A stretch of DNA of 64,000 nucleotides from contig NZ_CP162102.1 of assembly GCF_042466665.1 (NCBI RefSeq), forward strand, positions 4,898,001 through 4,962,000. Reading direction: 5' to 3'. Numbering within the stretch: the stretch's first letter is position 1; each line of letters opens with the position of its first letter. This DNA is from Peterkaempfera podocarpi. Its GTDB lineage: Bacteria; Actinomycetota; Actinomycetes; Streptomycetales; Streptomycetaceae. The notes under the pieces were generated by a model. It worked only from the letters and a program-made list of their open reading frames with translations, did no database searches and had not been told where the DNA came from. Both the position numbers and the translations under genes were made by a program. Of the stretch, positions 34,694 to 43,394 are shown one piece after another.

Positions 34694-37396
34694 GTGACAC
34701 GGCCCGCAATCGATGCCTCAGCGGCGTCGCCCACAGCAGCCGGACCAGACGCCGGCGGCCCGCCGGCCACGGCCGCCGCCCCCGCTGTGACCCCCGCTGT
34801 GACCCCTGCCGGGACCGCCCCCGCAGGGAGCGCCCCTGCCGCCGCCGAAGACCCGCGCCGTGCCCGCCGACGGGCCACCGGCACCGCGGTGGCACTCTCC
34901 GCGCTGCTGACCGCCCTCGGGCTCTGCCTCGGCGACGCCCTGGCGCGGATGTACCCCTTCGGTCCCGCCACCCGCAGCGTCAGTGACCTCGGCAACCAGT
35001 ACGTCCCCTTCTACGCCCGCTGGTGGGACGTCCTGCACGGACACGGCCAGGGCGATCTGCTGATCAACTGGAACTCCGGCTACGGCACCAGCTACCTCCC
35101 CGACGTCGGCACCTACCTGGCCAGCCCGTTCTCCCCGCTGGTGGCCCTCTTCCCGCGGGACCGGGTCGACCTCGCGGTGTATGTCATCACCGTGCTGATG
35201 ACCGCCACTGCCGCCGCGGCCATGACCGGGTACCTGCTGCGGCTGCGCCGGGGCAACCCGGTGCTGGCGGCCTGCTTCGGCACCGCCTACGGCCTCTGCG
35301 GCTTCGCCGTGACCGACGCCGCGTACAACCCCATGTGGCTGACCGGCCTGATAGCCCTGCCGCTGCTCTTCCTGGGCGTCGAATGGGCCCTGGAGGGCCG
35401 CCGCCCGGTGCTGGGCGCGCTGCTGGTCACCGCCGCCTGGGCGGCCAACTTCTACACGGCCTACATGGCGGTGCTCGGCTCGCTGGTGGTGCTCGCCGTC
35501 AGGCTCGCCCAGACCCCGGCGCCCTGGCGTGCCCGCGCCGCGGCGGTGCTGCGCCTCGGAGTGCGCACCGGACTCGGCATCGGCGCCGCCGCCCCGCTCT
35601 TCCTGGTGGTCTACACCGGCACCCGCTATGTCTGGCCGATAGCGCCGCGCGACTTCCACGCCGTGCCCTGGAGCGATGTGCTGGCGCGGTCGCTGCCCAC
35701 CACCTACGGCTTCAACTCGCCCGGCCTCTACATCGGCACCTTCGCCCTGCTGGCCGCGCTGGCCATGCCGTTCGACCGCCGGATATCCGGCCGGATCCGC
35801 GCCACCTGGTGTGTCGCGGCCGGCGCCGTACTGCTGTCGCTGCAGTGGGGTCCGACGGTGCTGGTCTGGTACGCCTTCACCAACCCCAACGGCAGCAGCT
35901 ACCGGCAGGCCTTTGTGCTCTGCGCACTGCTGGTCACCGCGGGCTGGCTGTCCTTCTCCCGCGGCCTGCCCGACCGCAGGACGCTGCTCTGCGCGGCCGG
36001 TGTGCTGGCCGCTGTGGCGGCGGGGTCCGCCTCCTCGGGCCTGGACATCCGCTGGACGCTCCCGGTGCTCGGCGGCTCGGTCGTTATCGGCGGCCTGCTG
36101 TATCTGCTGCGCCGCCACGCCCAGCGCCGCGGGATGTACCGGCTGGCCGCCGCCACCCTCGCACTGCTGCCGGTGCTGCAGGTCGGCGAGGCCGCGGTGG
36201 ACACCGCGCGGGTGGACCGCAACCGGCTGCACCACCTGGACTCCCACCCCGCCTGGGGGCCCTGGCAGGACCAGGTGCGGCAGGCGGTGACGGCGTCCGA
36301 CGACTGGCCGCGCAGCCGCACCGAGGCCGGCTCCGAGATGGTCACCGCCAATGACCCGCAGCTGCTCGGCGGCCAGGGCGCGGAGTACTACAGCAGCCTG
36401 ACCTCCGAGGCCTGGATCTCCACCATGGCCAAGCTCGGCTACGGCTGGACCTCCCGCGGCCGTGCCCCGCGGACCCTCGACAACCCGGTGACCGACGCGG
36501 TCTTCTCGGTCGGTACCCGGGTGCGTGCGGTCCCCCACCCGAGTGCCGAGCCGTACGACGCCTCGGTGCCGGCGACGGTGACGGTCAGTCATCAGAAGGT
36601 GCCGCCGCTGGTCACCGTGCGACCGGCCGGCCCCGCCCCGCGCTACGGCAATGACACCTTCCGCAACCAGGAGATGCTGCTGGGCGCCACCGTCTATGCG
36701 GTCCCCGACGCCAGGGTGGTCACCCGGGACGGGCGTCAGGCGCAGCGCACCGCCGACGGCTGGCGGGCGGATCCGCAGTCCGGCAGCAAGGCGCTGCCGA
36801 GCCAGCGGATCACCGTGGCCTGCCGGCCCGGGTGGGAGGTCTTCCTCAACACCCCGCACTTCGGCGGCACCGCCGCCATGGCCCAGGGAAGCACCGTTCG
36901 GATGGTCGCGGCCCCGGGCACCCAGGTCGCCGCGATGCAGCGGCTGGGCGTGGTCCCGGCCGACGGCCGGGTGCAGATCGATCTGCGGGCCGCCAAGCCC
37001 GGGTCGCTGCCGCTGCGCCCGGTCGGCTGCCTGGACCCCTCGCGACTGGCCGCTGCCGTGGGGCAGTTGAGCCGGACCGGTGCCACGCAGGTGTCGGTTT
37101 CCGGCCATGGTCTGCACGCCGAACTGCCTGCCGGCAGCGTGGGCACGGCCGTGGTCGCGGTGCCCCGCACCAAGGGCTGGCAGTGCGCTGCGGGCGACGC
37201 CGCGCTCAGGCCCGCCCAGCAGTACGGCGGCCTGCTGGCGGTGCCGCTGGACGGCAGGGCGACCACGGTGGACTGCTCCTTCACCCCGCCGGGGCTGAAG
37301 GCGGGCGCGGCACTGGGCACCGGCTCGCTGCTGCTGCTCGGCGCGGCGGGCCTGTGGAGCGCCAGGCGCCGCCGTGCAGGGCGGCTCGCGCTCTGA
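34694..37396 (+). CDS. YfhO family membrane protein
   Basis: The GTG at 34694 sits 7 nt after AGGAG, giving a 900-residue protein. A disordered Ala/Pro/Thr-rich leader (about 60 residues) is followed by about a dozen membrane segments. The first periplasmic loop has SDLGNQYVPFYARWWDVLHG and LLINWNSGYGTSYLPD, the conserved YfhO acidic/aromatic block. The C-terminal third is a large extracytoplasmic domain, ending in a final TM (GSLLLLGAAGLWSA) and a basic tail. YfhO proteins are GT-C-like enzymes that glycosylate lipoteichoic or wall teichoic acids using undecaprenyl-phosphate sugars. This fits decoration of the polymer made by the neighbouring genes. Confidence 0.85.
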   Translation: MTRPAIDASAASPTAAGPDAGGPPATAAAPAVTPAVTPAGTAPAGSAPAAAEDPRRARRRATGTAVALSALLTALGLCLGDALARMYPFGPATRSVSDLGNQYVPFYARWWDVLHGHGQGDLLINWNSGYGTSYLPDVGTYLASPFSPLVALFPRDRVDLAVYVITVLMTATAAAAMTGYLLRLRRGNPVLAACFGTAYGLCGFAVTDAAYNPMWLTGLIALPLLFLGVEWALEGRRPVLGALLVTAAWAANFYTAYMAVLGSLVVLAVRLAQTPAPWRARAAAVLRLGVRTGLGIGAAAPLFLVVYTGTRYVWPIAPRDFHAVPWSDVLARSLPTTYGFNSPGLYIGTFALLAALAMPFDRRISGRIRATWCVAAGAVLLSLQWGPTVLVWYAFTNPNGSSYRQAFVLCALLVTAGWLSFSRGLPDRRTLLCAAGVLAAVAAGSASSGLDIRWTLPVLGGSVVIGGLLYLLRRHAQRRGMYRLAAATLALLPVLQVGEAAVDTARVDRNRLHHLDSHPAWGPWQDQVRQAVTASDDWPRSRTEAGSEMVTANDPQLLGGQGAEYYSSLTSEAWISTMAKLGYGWTSRGRAPRTLDNPVTDAVFSVGTRVRAVPHPSAEPYDASVPATVTVSHQKVPPLVTVRPAGPAPRYGNDTFRNQEMLLGATVYAVPDARVVTRDGRQAQRTADGWRADPQSGSKALPSQRITVACRPGWEVFLNTPHFGGTAAMAQGSTVRMVAAPGTQVAAMQRLGVVPADGRVQIDLRAAKPGSLPLRPVGCLDPSRLAAAVGQLSRTGATQVSVSGHGLHAELPAGSVGTAVVAVPRTKGWQCAAGDAALRPAQQYGGLLAVPLDGRATTVDCSFTPPGLKAGAALGTGSLLLLGAAGLWSARRRRAGRLAL

Positions 37397-37856
37397 GCTG
37401 CGCACTCCGGGGCGGCGGACACCGCCGGATCCATCAATTGCTGATATGGCGTGATCCGATCGGTTCTGCAAGGGTCCGCCGCTCCTGCCCGATAAGCGTA
37501 GAGGCGATGATCGCGTCACATTCCCTTCACCATGACCCGCTACCGTGTGCGCCTTCCGCCCCCCGGCTCCGGTGCACCACAGGGTGCGGCCGGCTGCGGC
37601 CGCGCCCGGATGTCCCGGCCGGGGCGGGCGGTTCGCCCACCGACGGTCTCTGCCGCGGTCCCGCTCCGGGGTCCGGCGGCCCGGTGGCGACCACCGGGGC
37701 GGTGAGTGGCGGATGGCCGCAGAAGGCGGCCCGGCTGAGCACGGAAGGCGGCGCGGAGACGATGAGCAGACCCGACCGGACAGCATCGGCGCGGCGGGGC
37801 ATGCCCTGCAGCGCGGGGAGGGCGGCCGGGACCCGGACCGTCGAGGGAGGCACCGT
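37397..37856. promoter_or_regulatory. Intergenic region, probable promoter of the OafA-like gene
   Basis: 460 bp without a supported gene. The part 37425-37520 (containing CAATTGCTGATATGG) is less GC-rich than its surroundings and may contain the promoter. Frames extending through the remainder lack ribosome sites and motifs. Confidence 0.4.
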
Positions 37857-39140
37857 ATGAGCACCCTGGACACCTCGCCGAGGGGGCAGTCCGCGGCCGG
37901 TACGGCCTCACCCGGTGCGCTCCCGGCGGATGCGGTCCCGACCGGGACCGTTCCCACCGTCAGCGTTCCGGCCGGCAGCGTTCCGGCCGGTGCCGTCGCA
38001 GCCGGCACCGGCCCGGTGGAAGCGGCGCTGCCGGGACAGCGCAGGCCCGCGGACGGGACGGTCCCCGGGCGCGCCGCCTCGCGCGGCGGCCGGCTCTATG
38101 TGCTGGACGGCCTGCGGCTGCTGGCGGCGCTGTCCGTGCTGGTCTTCCACTACATGGCCAGGGGCGGCAGCGCGTCCAAGGCCTGGGGCCAGCAGAGCCG
38201 CAGTGTGCTGCCGGGCTTTGAGCCGATCGCCGACTACGGCTGGCTCGGTGTCGAGTTCTTCTTCATCATCAGCGGCTTTGTGATCTGTATGAGCTGCTGG
38301 GGCCGCACCCCGGGCCAGTTCTTCCGCTCCCGGCTGACCCGGCTCTACCCCGCCTACTGGGTGGCCATCGGGCTGATCGTGGTGCTCCAGGAGATCTTCC
38401 CGGTGGTGGTCAACCGGCGGATGAGCCTCCACGACATCCTGCTCAACCTGACGATGCTCCATGAGCCCCTCGGTGTGGCCCATGTGGACGGGGTCTTCTG
38501 GACGCTCTGGGTGGAGATGAGGTTCTACCTGATCTTCGCCCTGGTGGTGCGGCTCGGCGTCACCTACCGCAGCACGGCGGTCTTCTGCGGGCTGTGGACG
38601 GTGGGGTCGGTGCTCACCCAGGCCAGCCACAACGTCCTGCTGGACAATCTGCTGGTCCCCAAGTACTCGGCGTACTTCATCGCGGGCATCGGCTTCTATC
38701 TGATCCACAGGTTCGGGCACCACGCGCTCTCCTGGGGAATCGTCGGCATCTCCTGGCTGATCGCCCAGGAGCGGGTGATCGCCGAGACGGACCGTTTCGG
38801 CAAGATGATCAACGCTCATCTCTCCGGGACGGTGGGGGCCATGGTGGTCACCGTCTGCTTTGTGGTGATGGCGGGGGTGGCGCTGGGCTGGTTCTCCCGG
38901 CTGAACTGGCGCTGGCTGACCACGGCGGGTGCGCTCACCTACCCGCTGTATCTGACCCATGAGCACCTGGGCCATCTGGTCATCTACGGTCTGCGCGACC
39001 AGCTGCCGCCGGGTGTGGTGCTGGCGGTGACCGCGGCGGCGATGCTGCTGCTGGCCTGGCTGGTGCACCGGCTGGCGGAGCGGCCGCTGGCCAGGGTGAT
39101 GAAGCGGGCGCTGGAGAAGCCGCTGCCGCCGTCGGTCTGA
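37857..39140 (+). CDS. OafA-like acyltransferase 3 family membrane protein
   Basis: The ATG at 37857 lies 6 nt after GGAGG, giving 427 residues. A disordered Ala/Val/Pro/Gly leader of about 75 residues carries near-repeats (VPTGTVPTVSVPAGSVPAGA). It is followed by a 10-TM acyltransferase: LYVLDGLRLLAALSVLVFHYM with the catalytic His, GVEFFFIISGFVICMS, RLTRLYPAYW, FWTLWVEMRFYLIF and YPLYLTHEHLGHLVI. It is more like OafA/peptidoglycan O-acetyltransferases than the three fucose-acetylase-like paralogues in this window. It probably O-acetylates an exported glycan. It converges with the histidine kinase pair; the gap at 39165-39205 has an AT-rich patch (CGACAAAATCGACAAAA). Confidence 0.87.
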   Translation: MSTLDTSPRGQSAAGTASPGALPADAVPTGTVPTVSVPAGSVPAGAVAAGTGPVEAALPGQRRPADGTVPGRAASRGGRLYVLDGLRLLAALSVLVFHYMARGGSASKAWGQQSRSVLPGFEPIADYGWLGVEFFFIISGFVICMSCWGRTPGQFFRSRLTRLYPAYWVAIGLIVVLQEIFPVVVNRRMSLHDILLNLTMLHEPLGVAHVDGVFWTLWVEMRFYLIFALVVRLGVTYRSTAVFCGLWTVGSVLTQASHNVLLDNLLVPKYSAYFIAGIGFYLIHRFGHHALSWGIVGISWLIAQERVIAETDRFGKMINAHLSGTVGAMVVTVCFVVMAGVALGWFSRLNWRWLTTAGALTYPLYLTHEHLGHLVIYGLRDQLPPGVVLAVTAAAMLLLAWLVHRLAERPLARVMKRALEKPLPPSV

Positions 39141-39349
39141 CGGCGTGCCGCCGAGGGCGCGGTGGAATCTTTACGACAAAATCGACAAAAGGGACATAGT
39201 TCCCTGGGTCGGGGTTCGTCGGCCGGTGCGCCCATGCGCAAGGCGACGCACCCGCCGTGACCCCGACATCCCCCGGCCGGGGCGCGCCCGCTGCCTGTCC
39301 GCGCCCCGGCCGGGGCTGTCGGCGCCACGGCGCCCGCTCCCGGAGGCGG

Positions 39350-40714
39350 TCAGCTTCGGGTGTGCCAGGGGAGTTCGGCGGTGATGGTGGTGGGGCCGCC
39401 GTGGGGGCTGTCGATCATGAAGACTCCGTCGACGGCGTGGATGCGTTCGGTGAGGCCGGTGAGTCCGGTGCCGGGGGTGTTGGTGGTGGCGCCGCCTTGG
39501 CCGTCGTCGTGGACTTGGATCATGAGGCGGTTGTCGCTGCGCCAGACGTCGACGGTGGCGGTGCGGGCGGTGGTGTGTTTGGAGATGTTGGTGAGGAGTT
39601 CGCTGACGGTGAAGTAGGCGATGCCTTCGATGGCGGAGGCGGGTCGGGTGTCGAGGTCGACGGTGACGCGGACGCCGCCGGGGACGGTGCAGCGGGTGGC
39701 GACGGAGGAGAGGGCGGCGTCCAGTCCGCGGTCGGTGAGGATGGCGGGGTGGATGCCGCGGGCGAGGTCGCGGAGTTCTTGGAGGGCGAGTTTGACCTCG
39801 CCGTGGGCGGCGTCGACCATGCGGGCTGCTGCTTGGGGGTCGTGGTCGAGTTTTTCCTTGGCGAGGCCGAGGTCCATGGCGAGGGCGACGAGGCGGGCCT
39901 GGGCTCCGTCGTGGAGGTCGCGTTCGATGCGGCGCAGGTCGGCGGCGGCGGTGTCGACCACCGTCCCGCGGTCGTCCTCCAGCTCCCGCACCCGCTCCGT
40001 GAGCGCCGAGGGGGAGAGCAGCCCCCGCACCATCAGCCGGTTGACGTTGGCCAGACCGTGGATGACCCACGGGGTGGCGAACACCAGCACCACGCCGACC
40101 GCGCAGACGCCCGCCACCTCGGGGACGCTGTCCAGATAGATCTCCGGCCGCCCGCCGGGGCCGTCCCCGTAGATCTGCAGACCGGGCTGGCCGGCGAAGG
40201 CCGGCAGCACCCACTGCCACGCCGGATAGCTCAGCATCGCCCAGCCGTACGTCCACAGCACCACCGAGACGGTGAAGCCGAAGACCCCCCACGGCAGCAT
40301 CAGCAGGCAGTACAGGGCACTGCGCCAGCCCACCCCGTCCCGGAGCACCGCGCCCAGCCAGCCCATCAGACCGGGACGGGCCGGCTGCAGCGGGGAGGGG
40401 CGGCCCATCCGCACATCCAGCAGCGCTGCCGCGCGGGCCCGCTCCATCGCCCCCCAGCCGCGGGCGCCGGCCACCCCGGCGGCCAGCACCGGAATGCCCA
40501 TGAAGGTGACGGCCAGGCCGACGCCCAGGCTGAGCATCACCACCACATAGGTGAAGGAGGCGACCGCGATCGGCAGGTCCAGCACCAGATGGAGGAACTC
40601 CTTCCAGGTGCGGGCCGCGAACGGGGCGCCCAGCAGACCGGGGCCGCGGCGCGCGCTCCCGCCGGGCACCGGGCGCCGCCCGGCGGATCCGGCGGCTCCC
40701 AGGTTCTCGATCAC
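39350..40714 (-). CDS. Sensor histidine kinase with Sensor domain (HisKA_3 type), copy A
   Basis: A 454-residue membrane kinase of the NarL/LuxR-type two-component class. The N-terminal half is the membrane Sensor domain with four hydrophobic segments (VASFTYVVVMLSLGVGLAVTF, LYCLLMLPWGVFGFTVSVVL, AGVCAVGVVLVFATPWVIHG). The dimerisation/phosphoacceptor block is RRIERDLHDGAQARLVALAM, with the His of DLHDGAQ. The ATPase part has SELLTNISKHT (N box), VHDDGQGG and GTGLTGLTERI. From its GTV(V)DTAAADL block to the end it is identical in protein and DNA to copy B. The GTG start overlaps copy B's stop by 4 nt. No response regulator is adjacent, so the partner lies elsewhere. Confidence 0.9.
   Translation of the reverse strand: MIENLGAAGSAGRRPVPGGSARRGPGLLGAPFAARTWKEFLHLVLDLPIAVASFTYVVVMLSLGVGLAVTFMGIPVLAAGVAGARGWGAMERARAAALLDVRMGRPSPLQPARPGLMGWLGAVLRDGVGWRSALYCLLMLPWGVFGFTVSVVLWTYGWAMLSYPAWQWVLPAFAGQPGLQIYGDGPGGRPEIYLDSVPEVAGVCAVGVVLVFATPWVIHGLANVNRLMVRGLLSPSALTERVRELEDDRGTVVDTAAADLRRIERDLHDGAQARLVALAMDLGLAKEKLDHDPQAAARMVDAAHGEVKLALQELRDLARGIHPAILTDRGLDAALSSVATRCTVPGGVRVTVDLDTRPASAIEGIAYFTVSELLTNISKHTTARTATVDVWRSDNRLMIQVHDDGQGGATTNTPGTGLTGLTERIHAVDGVFMIDSPHGGPTTITAELPWHTRS
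39353..39999 (-). repeat. 647-bp duplicated segment, copy in kinase A
   Basis: By eye this segment matches 40750-41396 without a difference. It covers the end of the linker, HisKA_3 and HATPase domains. Outside it the genes differ at once. Confidence 0.85.
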
Positions 40715-41934
40715 GATGTCCGTCCTTCTGCCTGCGGGGCCGGGTTCCCGCTTCGGGTGTGCCAGGGGAGTTCGGCGGTGATGGTGGTGGGGCCGCCGTG
40801 GGGGCTGTCGATCATGAAGACTCCGTCGACGGCGTGGATGCGTTCGGTGAGGCCGGTGAGTCCGGTGCCGGGGGTGTTGGTGGTGGCGCCGCCTTGGCCG
40901 TCGTCGTGGACTTGGATCATGAGGCGGTTGTCGCTGCGCCAGACGTCGACGGTGGCGGTGCGGGCGGTGGTGTGTTTGGAGATGTTGGTGAGGAGTTCGC
41001 TGACGGTGAAGTAGGCGATGCCTTCGATGGCGGAGGCGGGTCGGGTGTCGAGGTCGACGGTGACGCGGACGCCGCCGGGGACGGTGCAGCGGGTGGCGAC
41101 GGAGGAGAGGGCGGCGTCCAGTCCGCGGTCGGTGAGGATGGCGGGGTGGATGCCGCGGGCGAGGTCGCGGAGTTCTTGGAGGGCGAGTTTGACCTCGCCG
41201 TGGGCGGCGTCGACCATGCGGGCTGCTGCTTGGGGGTCGTGGTCGAGTTTTTCCTTGGCGAGGCCGAGGTCCATGGCGAGGGCGACGAGGCGGGCCTGGG
41301 CTCCGTCGTGGAGGTCGCGTTCGATGCGGCGCAGGTCGGCGGCGGCGGTGTCGACCACCGTCCCGCGGTCGTCCTCCAGCTCCCGCACCCGCTCCGACAG
41401 CTCGGACGGGCTCAGCAGCGAGACCGCGAGCATCCGGTCCACCGCCGCCAGGCTGCGCACCACCCAGGGCAGCACCGGCCAGCCGACGATCAGCACGGTC
41501 AGTGCGATCGCGAAGGTGAAGACGCCCCAGGGCAGCAGCACCACGAAGTAGAGGGCCGCCCTCCAGCTCAACCCGTCGGCCAGCATCGCGGCCAGCCGCC
41601 CCGCGACACCCGGGCGGCGCGGCGCCAGCGGGCTCGGGGCGGGAATGTGCTCGCCCAGCAGCCGCTCCACCCGCAGCCGCTCCACCGCGGCCAGCCCGCG
41701 GCAGCCCAGCAGGCCCAGCGCCAGCAGCGGCAGGCCGACCACGGTCACGGCCAGGCCCACGCCCAGCGACAGCAGGACCACGGTGTAGACGAACCCCACC
41801 AGCCCCATGGGGAAGCTCAGCAGCAGATGCCCCACCTCCGCCCAGGTCTCCGCCCCGTAGAGGGGACGGGGCCCGGCTTCCCGATTCCCTGCGGAGACAC
41901 TGGATCTCTCCGTGAGGCGCTGTCGGCCCTCCAT
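40711..41934 (-). CDS. Sensor histidine kinase with Sensor domain (HisKA_3 type), copy B
   Basis: A 407-residue kinase. The ATG at 41934 follows GGGGAGAGGAAC and is preferred over the long upstream frame. The N-terminal Sensor domain (AETWAEVGHLLLSFPMGLVG, FVYTVVLLSLGVGLAVTVVG, YFVVLLPWGVFTFAIALTVL) is clearly homologous to but diverged from copy A. The catalytic half is identical to copy A apart from a different tail after WHTRS. Upstream on the other strand nuoA starts 270 bp away, so the two operons are divergent. It likely senses a membrane or cell-envelope signal. Confidence 0.9.
   Translation of the reverse strand: MEGRQRLTERSSVSAGNREAGPRPLYGAETWAEVGHLLLSFPMGLVGFVYTVVLLSLGVGLAVTVVGLPLLALGLLGCRGLAAVERLRVERLLGEHIPAPSPLAPRRPGVAGRLAAMLADGLSWRAALYFVVLLPWGVFTFAIALTVLIVGWPVLPWVVRSLAAVDRMLAVSLLSPSELSERVRELEDDRGTVVDTAAADLRRIERDLHDGAQARLVALAMDLGLAKEKLDHDPQAAARMVDAAHGEVKLALQELRDLARGIHPAILTDRGLDAALSSVATRCTVPGGVRVTVDLDTRPASAIEGIAYFTVSELLTNISKHTTARTATVDVWRSDNRLMIQVHDDGQGGATTNTPGTGLTGLTERIHAVDGVFMIDSPHGGPTTITAELPWHTRSGNPAPQAEGRTS
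40750..41396 (-). repeat. 647-bp duplicated segment, copy in kinase B
   Basis: Direct repeat partner of 39353-39999, offset by 1397 bp. It suggests recent gene conversion, or a merged repeat in the assembly. Confidence 0.85.
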
Positions 41935-42205
41935 CACGCGTACCGTTCCTCTCCCCGATCGACCCGGTCGCGACCGCGGCCGGATCTCCAGCTGACAGAC
42001 TCCAGCCTGCCGTCCGTGGACGGCGAGCGGCCATGGGGCTGATCGCCCTCCACAGGCGGGGGATAACCCCACCCCCGGCCGCTGCGGACGGGCGCGCGGG
42101 AAAGTCCTGCCGTCTTGCACCGCGGGAGGGGTGCACAGGCGGGGGGTAGGTGGACCTAGACTCCCAGGCGTACGAAAGTCATGGCTGCGTAAAGGGACAC
42201 CGATC

Positions 42206-42654
42206 ATGGAGGCAACGCAGGCGCCCCACGCGGTGGGGCAGCTCGCGCAGCAAGCCGCCGCGGCGGCGGCCGACCCCTCGAAGGGTGCCGGCTACTTCGA
42301 CGCGTACTCGGCGGTGGGCCTGCTGGCCGTCGTCGGCGTGCTCTTCGTCGCGGTCGCGTTCACCGCCAACCGCCTGATGCGGCCGGTGGCGCCCACCGCT
42401 GAGAAACTGCTCGCCTATGAGTGCGGCGTGGATCCGGTGGGGGAGGGCTGGGCCCAGACCCAGATCCGCTACTACGTCTACGCCTTCCTCTATGTGATCT
42501 TCGCGGTGGATGCGATTACCTGTTCCCCTGGGCCACCGTGTTCGCCGCCCCCGGCTACGGCGCCGGGACGCTGGTGGAGATGTTCGTCTTCGTCGGGTTC
42601 CTCGCGGCCGGCCTGCTCTACGCCTGGAAGAAGGGCGTCCTGGAATGGACGTGA
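42206..42654 (+). CDS. nuoA: NADH-quinone oxidoreductase subunit A, apparent frameshift
   Basis: A membrane subunit of respiratory complex I. The first frame has the hydrophobic TM1 (YSAVGLLAVVGVLFVAVAF), the conserved LLAYECGVDPVGEGWAQ loop and IRYYVYAFLYVIFAVDAI. At 42515-42517 the frame breaks, and a one-base shift restores YLFPWATVFAAPGYG, GTLVEMFVFVGFL and the end KKGVLEWT. One base is missing in ATTAC, which should be AT-N-TAC. The ATG at 42206 begins the plus-strand nuo operon; a TAGACT hexamer about 45 nt upstream may be its -10 box. The gene ends inside the start of nuoB (10-nt overlap). If the deletion is real, this complex lacks a core membrane subunit unless another nuoA copy substitutes. 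Confidence 0.88.
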
Positions 42655-43394
42655 CCCCCGCTCGCAGCTCCCACGGCTCCGGCTCGGACCCGGGCTCCGG
42701 CAACGGCCATGGCCACGGCCACGGTTCCGCCGCGGGCGGTCCGGTGCAGCTGGGCATCCCCGACCCGTCGCAGCCCGGCGCCGCCGTCGAGCGGCGCGGC
42801 CTCGGGCCGCTGGCCAGGCTCGCGCCCGACCCGGTGAAGGTGGTCCTCAACTGGGGCCGCCGCTACAGCCTCTGGTGCTTCAACTTCGGCCTCGCCTGCT
42901 GCGCGATCGAGTTCATCGCCGCATCGATGGCCAAGCACGACTTCATCCGGATGGGGGTCATCCCCTTCGCTCCCGGGCCGCGCCAGGCCGATCTGATGAT
43001 CGTCTCCGGCACGGTGACCGACAAGATGGCCCCGGCCGTCAAGCGGCTCTACGAGCAGATGCCCGAGCCCAAGTATGTGATCTCCTTCGGTGCCTGCTCC
43101 AACTCCGGCGGCCCCTACTGGGACTCCTACTCGGTCACCAAGGGCGTCGACCAGATCATCCCGGTGGACGTCTACGTCCCCGGCTGCCCGCCGCGGCCGG
43201 AGGCCCTGCTCCAGGGAATCCTCAAGCTGCAGGAGAAGATCGCCCGCGAGTCCCTGGCCGAGCGCTACGGCGACAGCGTCCCGGCGCCCGCGACGCCTGC
43301 GGCCACCGGTGCGGTCGGCCGGATCCCCGACGCCGCGCTGCGGCGCCCGCTGGTCGCCGGCCCCGCCGCAGACACCCCCGGAGCAGAGCAGTGA
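42645..43394 (+). CDS. nuoB: NADH-quinone oxidoreductase subunit B
   Basis: The hydrophilic subunit holding the terminal N2 [4Fe-4S] cluster that passes electrons to quinone. Its ligands are visible: the tandem cysteines in FGLACCAIEF, SFGACSNSGGPYW and VPGCPPRPEALL. The N-terminal about 45 residues are a Gly/His/Ser-rich extension (HGHGHGHG), and a C-terminal Pro/Ala tail follows; both are unusual compared with the canonical main-copy NuoB. Its length of 249 residues is longer than the usual 160-190. The start overlaps nuoA and the end overlaps nuoC. Confidence 0.95.
   Translation: MDVTPARSSHGSGSDPGSGNGHGHGHGSAAGGPVQLGIPDPSQPGAAVERRGLGPLARLAPDPVKVVLNWGRRYSLWCFNFGLACCAIEFIAASMAKHDFIRMGVIPFAPGPRQADLMIVSGTVTDKMAPAVKRLYEQMPEPKYVISFGACSNSGGPYWDSYSVTKGVDQIIPVDVYVPGCPPRPEALLQGILKLQEKIARESLAERYGDSVPAPATPAATGAVGRIPDAALRRPLVAGPAADTPGAEQ

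Noticed and set aside
39353..41015. Plus-strand frames of 585 and 427 residues across the kinase pair
   Set aside because: Antisense of the kinases; the duplicated sequence makes the same shadow twice and no motifs are seen.
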